Source of the DNA: Chloroflexota bacterium
GTDB lineage: Bacteria > Chloroflexota > Dehalococcoidia > Lucifugimonadales > CATQGZ01
DNA: 25,797 nucleotides
Direction of reading: 5' to 3'
NCBI GenBank assembly: GCA_027624995.1
Contig: JAQBTI010000005.1
Location: 1-25,797, forward strand
Shown in pieces: positions 13,445-20,481 of the stretch. How positions within the stretch are numbered: the first letter of the stretch is position 1; each line of letters opens with the position of its first letter. Position numbers and translations under genes: made by a program. The notes under the pieces were generated by a model that was not told where the DNA came from, searched no databases, and saw nothing but the letters and a program-made list of their open reading frames with translations.

Positions 13445-14215
13445 TTGTCGACTCGAAAGCGTGCAGTTCCGGCCGAAGCAGAGCCCTCCCCTGTGCGGCT
13501 TTCCGAGGAGGCGGCCGCTCCGCTGCTGAAGTCGGGCGAGATAGTCGGCGGCCGCCGAATAGCCTGGGGCTCCAACTATACCTTCCTGGTCCATATCGCC
13601 GCAGGTCCTGGCGAGTATCTGCGGGCCGTGTACAAGCCCAGGGACGGCGAACAGCCGCTGCACGACTTCCCAGGCGGTACCCTCTACAAGCGCGAGTATG
13701 CGACTTTCCTTGTCAGCCGAGCGTTGGGATGGCCCCGAATTCCGGTAACGGTCATAAGGGACGGCCATTACGGGGACGGCTCAATCCAGCTTTTCATCGA
13801 GAGCGAACCGGACGTCACATACTTCAATCTCGCGGGAGAGCGGAACGAAGAGCTATACCAGATGGCCGTCTTCGACCTACTTGTCAACAACGCGGACCGC
13901 AAGGCCGGCCACTGTCTGCTGGACTCCGAGGGTCTACTGTGGAGCATCGACCACGGCCTGACGTTTCATCCGGACTTCAAGGTACGTACCGTCATGGTCG
14001 ATCTGTGGGGGCGGCCCTTTCCGACCAGCCTACTTCCCGACCTCGAGGCCCTAGTACCAAAGCTGGAGGGGAAGGCCGAGCTGGCGGAGAGCCTGTCGAC
14101 TGCGTTGTCTGGAGAGGAGATCACAACCCTCCGAAGGCGGCTGGACGCCATGCTTGCCGACCCTGTTCTTCCGAGGTTGGACCGCCGCCGAAACGTGCCC
14201 TGGCCGCTGGTGTAG
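13445..14215 (+). CDS. SCO1664 family protein (PI3/4-kinase-like fold)
   Basis: About 256 residues from TTG 13445. The family is uncharacterised but distantly resembles phosphatidylinositol 3/4-kinases and HipA-type kinases. Features seen: RAVYKPRDGEQPLHDFPGG, with K64 as the likely ATP-contacting Lys; a glycine-containing strand before it (WGSNYTFLVHI); VFDLLVNNADRKAGHCL, with D151 as a catalytic-loop candidate; and LWSIDHGLTFH, with D169 as the likely metal-binding Asp. These suggest a real phosphotransferase. Start choice is weak: neither TTG 13445 nor GTG 13493 has a good ribosome site, and the frame is open far upstream through the DUF3090 gene. Translational coupling to DUF3090 is likely. 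The substrate (lipid, protein or small molecule) cannot be told from sequence. Confidence 0.85.
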   Translation: MSTRKRAVPAEAEPSPVRLSEEAAAPLLKSGEIVGGRRIAWGSNYTFLVHIAAGPGEYLRAVYKPRDGEQPLHDFPGGTLYKREYATFLVSRALGWPRIPVTVIRDGHYGDGSIQLFIESEPDVTYFNLAGERNEELYQMAVFDLLVNNADRKAGHCLLDSEGLLWSIDHGLTFHPDFKVRTVMVDLWGRPFPTSLLPDLEALVPKLEGKAELAESLSTALSGEEITTLRRRLDAMLADPVLPRLDRRRNVPWPLV

Positions 14216-14374
14216 AGGCCGGCCCCGCCCAACAATCTCCTAATTGGGTTGACATAATCGTTCGATCCGTGAAAAGGTGACAAGGCATCGGCAAATAAAA
14301 GGGTGGCCCTCCGCAAGTGGGGTTGGATCATTGCTAAAGATTCAAAAAGTGTTCCAAGCTACCCGGTGCACGAG
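14216..14374 (+). other. Non-coding stretch before rpsU with possible structured RNA
   Basis: No convincing gene is seen between the SCO1664-type gene and the terminator hairpin at 14375. A TTGACA occurs at 14249-14254 but lacks a good -10 at the right distance. Around 14322-14365 the arms TTGGA and TCCAA, flanked by GGGG and CCCG, could fold into an imperfect stem with a large A-rich loop just before the terminator. This may be the 3' untranslated region of the kinase-like gene or a short RNA. I do not match it to any known RNA family. Confidence 0.3.
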
Positions 14375-14401
14375 CGTCCGCCTGTCGGCGGACGTTTTTG
14401 T
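14375..14401 (+). terminator. Rho-independent terminator upstream of rpsU
   Basis: A perfect 8-bp GC-rich stem (CGTCCGCC, 14375-14382; GGCGGACG, 14387-14394) with a TGTC loop is followed by TTTTTGTT. It ends either the DUF3090/SCO1664 transcript, 160 bases after the stop, or a short separate RNA. Confidence 0.85.
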
Positions 14402-14422
14402 TGCCCAGAAACAGCCCGTGCG

Positions 14423-14452
14423 TTGAGACGGGTGACGATGCTATGCTATACT
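14423..14452 (+). promoter_or_regulatory. rpsU: Promoter for rpsU
   Basis: TTGAGA (14423-14428) and TATACT (14447-14452), both five of six to consensus, are separated by 18 bp. They lie between the terminator at 14375 and rpsU. Transcription would start near 14459, at the edge of a 16-bp perfect palindrome. Confidence 0.65.
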
Positions 14453-14459
14453 CAGCCGT

Positions 14460-14475
14460 CCGGGGAATTCCCCGG
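14460..14475. repeat. 16-bp perfect palindrome at the predicted rpsU transcription start
   Basis: CCGGGGAATTCCCCGG reads identically on both strands and begins at the predicted +1 of the rpsU promoter. It ends 11 bases before the GGAGGAG ribosome site. It could be an operator for a dimeric repressor or a 5' hairpin. With no unpaired loop in the perfect form, a DNA-binding site is slightly more natural. Confidence 0.6.
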
Positions 14476-14501
14476 CGATAGACCATGGAGGAGAAGCCAG
14501 C

Positions 14502-14693
14502 TTGTCGTTTGTCACACTTCGCGATAACGAAGACGGCGAAAATCTTCTGAAGCGTTTCCAGACCTCCATCCAGCGGTCTGGAATCCTTCGCGAACTCAGG
14601 AATCGCCGCTACTTTACGTCCAAGGGTGAGCAGGAACGGCTCGACAAGCAGCGCAGCCTCCGTCGTATCCGCCGCCGTAAGACCCGGGCCTAG
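14502..14693 (+). CDS. rpsU: 30S ribosomal protein bS21
   Basis: A 63-residue, strongly basic protein. It shows the bS21 pattern: an acidic N-terminal segment (DNEDGENLLKRFQ), a central SGILRELRNRRYFTSKGE matching the family core, and an Arg/Lys-rich tail (RRIRRRKTRA). bS21 binds the 30S platform near the anti-Shine-Dalgarno end of 16S rRNA and assists initiation. The start is TTG at 14502, with GGAGGAG eight bases upstream; no in-frame ATG lies nearby. It is monocistronic, bounded by its own promoter (14423) and terminator (14721). Confidence 0.95.
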   Translation: MSFVTLRDNEDGENLLKRFQTSIQRSGILRELRNRRYFTSKGEQERLDKQRSLRRIRRRKTRA

Positions 14694-14720
14694 TCCCCAT
14701 ATTTACAAACTGACCTCGTC

Positions 14721-14756
14721 ACCGGTCGGCGCCCGCGCCGGCCGGTTCTGTTTTCA
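14721..14756 (+). terminator. Terminator of rpsU
   Basis: An 11-bp stem (14721-14731 with 14736-14746, one G-T wobble) enclosing a CCCG loop is followed by TCTGTTTTC. It lies 28 bases after the rpsU stop. The T-run is imperfect. Confidence 0.75.
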
Positions 14757-14921
14757 GCCCCTCACACACGCGGTGCGACCTCTGTTTGAAGACCACTTCC
14801 TAACGCCCGACCTCCCCACGCCGTTTTTATTTCTGAGAGAAGCGTTTCGCCCTCTCCAGAAACGAGAGTCCGCGTGGGCCGTCACAACTCCCCCGCCGCT
14901 CCACCAAAGGGAGGTCCCCCG

Positions 14922-16283
14922 ATGATTTACAGACGAAGCCTTCTTTCCATCGCGGCCGTGATGGTCGCGGTCCTGGTTATGACCGCGTGTGGGAACGGCG
15001 ACGAACCACACGAGGTCGTCATATCTCAGGCAACATCAGAACCGACGACCGTCCTGGCTGGAGCGACCGCGCCGGCGCAGGAGAAGAGTGTCGCGTCGCC
15101 CCAATCGGCTGTCGCTGTGATTCCCGCGGCGCCGTTGCCACCCGTACAAGCCCTGACCGTAGCCGAAAGTCCGGCTGTTAAGGATCGGGAGCAGGCGCAG
15201 GCGGCCACACTGCCACCCGTTGCCACAATCGCACCCGCGCCGACTGAGTCCCCGGAACAAGATGAAGATCTCACCTTCGACCTGGGTCCGACGCCCTCAG
15301 CATCGATGACAGACGGCTGGGGAGTCGCGCAGGTGACCCTCCCGGCAGGCGACGAGGAACTCTCTACGGTCGACGTGGTCAAGCTCCTGTCGCCTTCCAT
15401 CGTGCAGATAACAACTGAGGCCGTCGGGATGGACGCGTTCAATCGACCGGTCCCGTCCGGCGGAGTCGGTACCGGCGTAATCATCGACACGGCCGGCCAT
15501 ATCTTGACCAACAATCACGTGGTCGAAGGGGCGCAGGTCATTACCGTCACCCTGAGCAATAGCGAGCGACACCAGGCCCGGCTCGTCGGCCGAGACCCGA
15601 CTATGGACACCGCCGTCATCATGATAGACGCGGATGGACTGCAGCCGGCCAAGCTGGGTGTCTCCGCGGACCTTCAGGTCGGTGAAGATGTCATTGCGAT
15701 CGGCCACGCTCTCGGCCTGGCGGGAGGGCCCACCGTCAGCAAGGGGGTAGTCAGCGCGCTGGGACGCTCTCTTACGACCGACCAGCAAAACACCATCGTA
15801 GACCTGATACAGACCGACGCGTCGATCAACCCGGGCAACAGCGGGGGCGCCCTGGTCAATACCAGGGCGGAGGTCATCGGCATCAACACCGCGATCATTT
15901 CCGGTAGCCAGGGGATCGGTTTTGCCCTGAACATCGATGACGTGCAGACCGTCGCCGCACAGCTCATGGAGAAGGGGACGGTCGAACGCGGGTTCTTGGG
16001 GATCACGCCCTTCAACCTCACCCCCTCCGTCGCCGACCAGGTCGGTGTTCCGGTGGAAGAAGGCATCGTGGTCGTGAGTGTGGTCAGAGGCTCGGGAGCG
16101 GCCGCGGCCGGCCTGAGGGCGGAAGACGTCATCGTCCAACTTGGAGACGATGACATAACCAACACCGGAGAGATGTCGAGGTTCCTGCTAGAGCATCCGC
16201 CCGGCTCGACCGTGGACCTGGTCTATTACCGTAAGGGGACCAGGGTGACCACAGAGATTACCCTCGGCGTCCGGCCGGGCTAG
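14922..16283 (+). CDS. htrA: HtrA/DegP-type serine protease lipoprotein with PDZ domain
   Basis: A 453-residue exported protease. ATG at 14922 has AAAGGGAGG seven bases upstream. A signal peptide ends in a lipobox (MTAC, Cys23), followed by a low-complexity Ala/Pro/Gln spacer to about residue 145. The trypsin-like domain (about 150-345) has the triad H199 (TNNHVV), D229 (MDTAVI) and S307 (GNSGGAL). A single PDZ domain (about 355-448) starts at RGFLGI and contains GSGAAAAGLRAEDVIVQLG. Proteins of this type degrade misfolded envelope proteins; the lipid anchor replaces the transmembrane segment seen in many Gram-positive HtrAs. It is a third, distinct trypsin-fold lipoprotein in the window. The 165 bp between the rpsU terminator and this gene show no clear promoter to me. 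It is convergent with the inositol monophosphatase gene, 43 bp away. Confidence 0.94.
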   Translation: MIYRRSLLSIAAVMVAVLVMTACGNGDEPHEVVISQATSEPTTVLAGATAPAQEKSVASPQSAVAVIPAAPLPPVQALTVAESPAVKDREQAQAATLPPVATIAPAPTESPEQDEDLTFDLGPTPSASMTDGWGVAQVTLPAGDEELSTVDVVKLLSPSIVQITTEAVGMDAFNRPVPSGGVGTGVIIDTAGHILTNNHVVEGAQVITVTLSNSERHQARLVGRDPTMDTAVIMIDADGLQPAKLGVSADLQVGEDVIAIGHALGLAGGPTVSKGVVSALGRSLTTDQQNTIVDLIQTDASINPGNSGGALVNTRAEVIGINTAIISGSQGIGFALNIDDVQTVAAQLMEKGTVERGFLGITPFNLTPSVADQVGVPVEEGIVVVSVVRGSGAAAAGLRAEDVIVQLGDDDITNTGEMSRFLLEHPPGSTVDLVYYRKGTRVTTEITLGVRPG

Positions 16284-16326
16284 AGGGGCCGGCCGTCCTC
16301 GCTCGTATGGGGGGAGGGCGACCCGG

Positions 16327-17160
16327 TTAGGCCGTCAGGTGCGTAGGGCGCCGCCAGGCCAGTCCCTCAGTCTTCTGCATGAACTCGCGATGCAGCGTCC
16401 GGTTGGACGCGATCAGGCCGTCGCTATGCAGCCCGGCCCGTTTACCCGTACGGTCGGTGATGATACCTCCGGCCTCCTCGACCAGGACCAGCCCCGCGAC
16501 CTGGTCCCATGGTGCGAGCTGGTGATGGAAGTAGAGGTCGGTGCGACCGGCGGCGGCGTACGATATTCCCAGCGCTGACGAGCCCTTGATCCGGGCGGTC
16601 TGCATGCCGGGCCAGATGGTCGTAATCACCTCGAGCCCATTGATCGCACCCTCGTTGTTGTAACTCAGATCCATCCCCAAGATGCTCTGATCGAGGGCGG
16701 TCCTTTCGGAGACCCATATCTGCTTGCCGTTGAGGAAGGCACCCTGGCCTCGCTCTGCGATGAACATCTCGTCGAGCATCGGATCGTAATTCACGCCCAA
16801 GACCGGCTCGCCGTCAAGCACAAGTCCGGCGACGATCGAAAAGAACGGAATCCCCGACGCGTAGTTCCGAGTGCCGTCTATCGGGTCAACGACCCACACG
16901 TAGCCGCTTTCCGGTACCTGCCCTCCCGACGACTCCTCGCCAACGAGCGCCATATTGGGAAACTCCCGGCCCAGTACGGCGAACATCGCTGCCTCGACTT
17001 CGGTGTCCATCTCAGTGACGATGTTGCCACGCCCTTTATGTGAAATGTTCTGGACCTGACCGAAGCTCTTCTTCAGCATGTCGCCCGCGTGGAGAGCGAC
17101 GTCCTGCGCGACCTGGATGGCCGTCTTTCCGCTTTTGCTCGTAGGTAAATCAGTCTTCAT
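16327..17160 (-). CDS. Inositol monophosphatase family protein
   Basis: A 277-residue Mg-dependent, Li-sensitive-type sugar phosphatase. Motif 1 is VGEESSGG (E75), motif 2 VVDPIDGTRNYASGIPFF (D92, D95, T97) and motif 3 APWDQVAGLVLVEEAGG (D219), giving the complete set of metal ligands. The family includes inositol-1-phosphatase, fructose-1,6-bisphosphatase, histidinol-phosphatase and CysQ-type nucleotidases; sequence alone does not choose between them, though the motifs fit the SuhB-like branch best. The ATG at 17158-17160 overlaps the tilS stop by 11 bases, so it is translationally coupled and probably the last gene of the recA-recX-corC-like-tilS unit. An insertion near residues 163-180 (MDLSYNNEGAING) looks variable. 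Confidence 0.92.
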   Translation of the reverse strand: MKTDLPTSKSGKTAIQVAQDVALHAGDMLKKSFGQVQNISHKGRGNIVTEMDTEVEAAMFAVLGREFPNMALVGEESSGGQVPESGYVWVVDPIDGTRNYASGIPFFSIVAGLVLDGEPVLGVNYDPMLDEMFIAERGQGAFLNGKQIWVSERTALDQSILGMDLSYNNEGAINGLEVITTIWPGMQTARIKGSSALGISYAAAGRTDLYFHHQLAPWDQVAGLVLVEEAGGIITDRTGKRAGLHSDGLIASNRTLHREFMQKTEGLAWRRPTHLTA

Positions 17161-18604
17161 GGCGAAAGCTTAGCACCAGGGCGGGTGCATCGCCATCTCC
17201 GACCTTCGCCCAGTCCGCCGGACGCCACCCGACTACCCAAGCGATCCCGGAGGGGCACACTACGAGCGGGACTCGGTCGCGCCACGACCGCGGGACCTTC
17301 GAGTCCACCATAAAGTCCTGGAGCTTCTTCGTCTGCGACATGCCCAGAGGCTGAAACCGGTCTCCCGGTCGCCGCGTCCTAACGGAGAGCGCTGTCCCGA
17401 CCGCTCCCGCATTCAGGGTCGTCGTGTAGAAGGTCCCGGACCCGGGCTGAGCCGGTTTCTGTTCGTGGCCGGGGGCGTTGTCGACGAGGCTCGCTCTGAC
17501 AAGCCACTCGCCCACCTGAGTCTCTCCCGGCACCGAAAGGTCGTGCTCCATGTCAAGCAGAGGGAGGGGGCACTGCTGGACTTCCGATCCGCCGATAGTC
17601 GCAACCTCATACCCGACCGTAAACAGGAGGCCCGACGGCAAGTCCAAAGACCGGCCGGCGGGGCCACCGATCAGCCTTACCATCTCGTCTACGTGCACCT
17701 GCTCCAGATCCTCCATATCGCCCTTTACGTCAAGTACGGCCCTGCGCAGAAGATGTCCTTGCAGCGCATGCGGTAGCTTCAGAAATGAGTCGCGGCGGAT
17801 GCTGAAGGTCCCGCCATCTTCGTCCAGAGCGCCGGCCTCCGGAAGCGCGCGAGAGACCTCAGCAGCGAAGTACTCCGCGTCCAGGGCTGCCGAACGTGAT
17901 AGGCGTACGAGCGCCTCTTTCACCGCGGGGTTGTACTGCTCGAGGAGGGGTAGGAGCTCGGACCTCAGGCGGTTCCGCGTTAGCTCCGGGAGCAGGTTGG
18001 TCTCGTCGCGCCGCGGCTCGAGACCGAGCGCCTGGCAATACGCCTCCGTATCTTGCCGTGAGACGGTGAGCAGGGGTCTGAGGAGTAGAAAATCTCCACC
18101 CGCAATCTTCCGCCGGGCAGACTCATGCATCCCAACGAGCCCAGTGAGGCCGCTGCCACGGAGGACATGCATCAGCACGGTCTCCGCCTGATCGTCCGCG
18201 GTGTGCCCGAGCGCTATGGCATCGGCCTCGTGCTCGGCCGCCACCCGGCCCAGGAAGTCGTAGCGCACGCGCCGCGCCGCGTCTTCGACCGAGAGCTTGT
18301 GCTCTTTTCGGAAAGACGCGACATCCGCGCGGTCCAGCGTCGCCTCTATTCCCAGACTCCGGAAGACCTCGGATACGTATCTGGCGTCGGCGGTGGACGC
18401 CTCTCCCCTGAGACCGTGGTCGAGGTGGGCTCCGTGCAGCCTGATACCGCCGTCCCTCGCGGCCGAGTCCAGGCAGTGCAGCAGGGTGAGGGAGTCAGGT
18501 CCGCCGGAAACGGCCACCACAACGGTCGCGCCTCGGGTCAACCCGGCACGTTCGAGGGCGTTCTCTATTACGCCATTCAGACTTTTCACAGGGGAGGCCA
18601 CCAT
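17150..18604 (-). CDS. tilS: tRNA(Ile)-lysidine synthase
   Basis: TilS attaches lysine to C34 of the tRNA-Ile CAU anticodon, switching it from Met to Ile identity; it is normally essential. The 484-residue product has the N-terminal PP-loop (VAVSGGPDS, 30-38), HLDHGLRG, LGHTADDQAETVLMHVLRGSG, and a C-terminal TilS substrate-binding domain recognisable by RRPGDRFQPLGM, KKLQDFMVDSKVPRSWRDRVPLV and GWRPAD. The PP-loop and C-terminal domain are both complete. ATG at 18604 lies eight bases after the CorC-like stop with no strong ribosome site, so reinitiation after the upstream gene is likely. GTG codons 2 and 6 are alternative starts. Confidence 0.95.
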   Translation of the reverse strand: MVASPVKSLNGVIENALERAGLTRGATVVVAVSGGPDSLTLLHCLDSAARDGGIRLHGAHLDHGLRGEASTADARYVSEVFRSLGIEATLDRADVASFRKEHKLSVEDAARRVRYDFLGRVAAEHEADAIALGHTADDQAETVLMHVLRGSGLTGLVGMHESARRKIAGGDFLLLRPLLTVSRQDTEAYCQALGLEPRRDETNLLPELTRNRLRSELLPLLEQYNPAVKEALVRLSRSAALDAEYFAAEVSRALPEAGALDEDGGTFSIRRDSFLKLPHALQGHLLRRAVLDVKGDMEDLEQVHVDEMVRLIGGPAGRSLDLPSGLLFTVGYEVATIGGSEVQQCPLPLLDMEHDLSVPGETQVGEWLVRASLVDNAPGHEQKPAQPGSGTFYTTTLNAGAVGTALSVRTRRPGDRFQPLGMSQTKKLQDFMVDSKVPRSWRDRVPLVVCPSGIAWVVGWRPADWAKVGDGDAPALVLSFRHED

Positions 18605-18612
18605 CGCTACGT

Positions 18613-19884
18613 CTAGGCCACGGGAAGCTTAGTCACCTTGATCGTCTCGATCTTCAGGTCGTTCATCTCCGTGATCTCCAGCTTGAGGTTGGCGTATTCG
18701 AACTGCTCGCCTCCAGTTGGAATGTAGCCCAGCACCGCCAGGGCAAACCCCGCGATGGTCTCGAAGTCGCCTTCCGGCAGAGCGACTCCCAACTCCTCGT
18801 TGACCTCGTCTATGCTCATCCCGCCGTCCACCTGGAAGGTATTGCGGTCTATGGCCTCGTACTCCTCTTCTGGGCCCGCGCCCTCCTCGCCTACCGGTCC
18901 GACGACCTTCTCTGACAGCCCCCTCAGAGTAACCAGACCGGCGACGACGCCGTACTCGTCCACGGCTATCGCAATCTGGTTGCCCGTACGTCTAAGCTCG
19001 TCGAACAACTCGGCCGCGCGCTTTGTCTCTGGTACGAAGTAGGCGTCCCGGATGATGTCGGTAACCGAGTCGTCAAGACTGATCTCCCCTGTCGAGATCA
19101 CCTTCAGGACGTCCTTCGCCGAAATGATACCGATCACGTTGTCCACGGAGCCCCTGTACACCGGCAAACGTGTATGGGCGTGCTCCGCGTAGGCGACAAG
19201 GACATCGCTAAGAAGCGCACCTCTAGCCACCGACACCATTTCGGTGCGCGGGGTCATTACCTCGCGGACCTCCATATCCCCAAACCGGAAGACGTTTCCG
19301 AGCATCTCTGCTTCTGAGGCCCCGACCGCGCCTTGGGCTTGACCCATGTCTATGACGGTACGTATCTCCCCTTCAGTAACCAGGGCCCTGATCTCGCCAC
19401 CCCCCAACAGGGAACTGACACGGTGGGCGAGCCACTGCAAGACGACGACCACGGGCCAAGCCATGGCTTCGAACCACACGACCGGCAGCGAATAGAGGAA
19501 CGCTACCCGTTCGGCGCGCCTGACCGCAATCGATTTTGGTATGGTCTCACCCGCGATCAGCAGGAGCACGGTCCCGATTCCGGTCGCGATCGCGGCCGTC
19601 TGACCCTCTTTACCTTCCCCCAGAGCCGAGGCCACCAGAAGGGTCACCAGGGCCGCGAACGCCACGTTCACCAGGTTGTTCCCTAGTAGAATCGTGGACA
19701 GTAACCTCTCGGGATTGCCGATCATCCGGTCTATCCTGGCTGCTCCGGGGACGCCTGAACTGACCAGGTGGGCCATTCGGGTGCGCTCCAGGGACAGGAA
19801 CGCCGCCTCTGCGCTCGAGAAGAAGGCGGACATGAGCAGAAGGACCCCAATGAGGGCCAGTTTCAGTGCCTCGCCTTCAAACAT
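18613..19884 (-). CDS. CorC/HlyC-type transporter-associated protein (DUF21-CBS-CorC_HlyC)
   Basis: A 423-residue membrane protein of the CNNM/CorC (hemolysin C, YhdP) family linked to Mg2+ (and Co2+) efflux. The N-terminal DUF21 membrane domain (about 1-180) contains SAFFSSAEAAFLSLERTRM and LLGNNLVNVAFAALVT, with three or four membrane segments. The paired CBS domains (about 205-330) include VMTPRTEMVSV and LPVYRGSVDNVIGIISAKDVL, then IAVDEYGVVAGLVTLRGL. The CorC_HlyC domain (about 345-420) contains FQVDGGMSIDEVNEELG. The conserved NN pair and Ser residues of the DUF21 transport site are present. AGGAGG lies eight bases before the ATG at 19884. recX ends 12 bp upstream and tilS begins 8 bp downstream, so it sits inside an operon. 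Precise ion is not shown by sequence. Confidence 0.93.
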   Translation of the reverse strand: MFEGEALKLALIGVLLLMSAFFSSAEAAFLSLERTRMAHLVSSGVPGAARIDRMIGNPERLLSTILLGNNLVNVAFAALVTLLVASALGEGKEGQTAAIATGIGTVLLLIAGETIPKSIAVRRAERVAFLYSLPVVWFEAMAWPVVVVLQWLAHRVSSLLGGGEIRALVTEGEIRTVIDMGQAQGAVGASEAEMLGNVFRFGDMEVREVMTPRTEMVSVARGALLSDVLVAYAEHAHTRLPVYRGSVDNVIGIISAKDVLKVISTGEISLDDSVTDIIRDAYFVPETKRAAELFDELRRTGNQIAIAVDEYGVVAGLVTLRGLSEKVVGPVGEEGAGPEEEYEAIDRNTFQVDGGMSIDEVNEELGVALPEGDFETIAGFALAVLGYIPTGGEQFEYANLKLEITEMNDLKIETIKVTKLPVA

Positions 19885-19896
19885 CGTTGATTCCTC

Positions 19897-20394
19897 CTAC
19901 CCTTCGTCTGCTTCTTGCGACCCGTCGTCGCCATGCAACTCTTCCCATACCACTTCAATTGTACGGCGCACGACAGATTGGCCGAAGCCTCGACGTTGAA
20001 GATGGCCCCAAAGCCTGCGCCTGTAAGTGGAATAGTCTGTGCCCTCCAGGCGTCTCGCGAACTTGCGACCGGCCCGGAGCGCTCCGTCGGAGTCGTCCAG
20101 GTCACTGACCGTTTCCTGGGCCGTGTCCTTGGAGACCCCCTTCGCCAGGAGCTCCCTCCTGATGACGCCAGCACTCCGGGGGTTCAGAGACTCACGGCTC
20201 GCGCGCCACAATCTGGCGAACCCAACGTCGTCGATCAGGGACCGTTCGACGAGGTCCGACACAACTCGCTCGACAAGATCGGGAGGGAAGCGCTTGCGAA
20301 GGCGCCCACGTACTTCCGCCTCACTCCGCGGCCGGTAGGCTATGAAGCGAAGAGCGGCGGCGCTGGCGCGTTGAAATGACTCGTTCTCGGTCAT
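19897..20394 (-). CDS. recX: Regulatory protein RecX
   Basis: RecX binds RecA filaments and limits their activity. The 165-residue helical protein shows the three-repeat RecX pattern: AALRFIAYRPRSEAEVRGRL near the N-terminus, the central LIDDVGFARLWRASRE, IRRELLAKGVSKDTAQETV, and a final repeat with LWGHLQRRGFGQSVVRRTIE. The length is typical. It follows recA on the same strand after 87 bp, the most common arrangement for this pair, so the assignment is supported by context as well as sequence. The ATG at 20394 has AGG about eight bases upstream. The acidic C-terminal tail (GDDGSQEADEG) is not conserved. Confidence 0.92.
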   Translation of the reverse strand: MTENESFQRASAAALRFIAYRPRSEAEVRGRLRKRFPPDLVERVVSDLVERSLIDDVGFARLWRASRESLNPRSAGVIRRELLAKGVSKDTAQETVSDLDDSDGALRAGRKFARRLEGTDYSTYRRRLWGHLQRRGFGQSVVRRTIEVVWEELHGDDGSQEADEG

Positions 20395-20481
20395 TGATGG
20401 GCCTGATGACCCGTCACTCGCTCCTGAGAAAACGGTCGATCTACGGCGGCGGGGGCGTGCCGAACGAAGTATTACGCGAGA

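Noticed and set aside
14249..14254. Consensus TTGACA as a promoter for a small RNA
   Set aside because: No -10 element is seen at 16-18 bp spacing, so it was not called as a promoter.
14303..14527. 74-codon frame through the terminator and rpsU promoter
   Set aside because: It runs across a strong terminator hairpin and promoter, has no ribosome site and no gene-like composition.
16284..16326. GGCCGGCC palindrome between convergent htrA and the phosphatase as a terminator
   Set aside because: The self-complementary part is short, without a loop, and no T-run follows on either strand.
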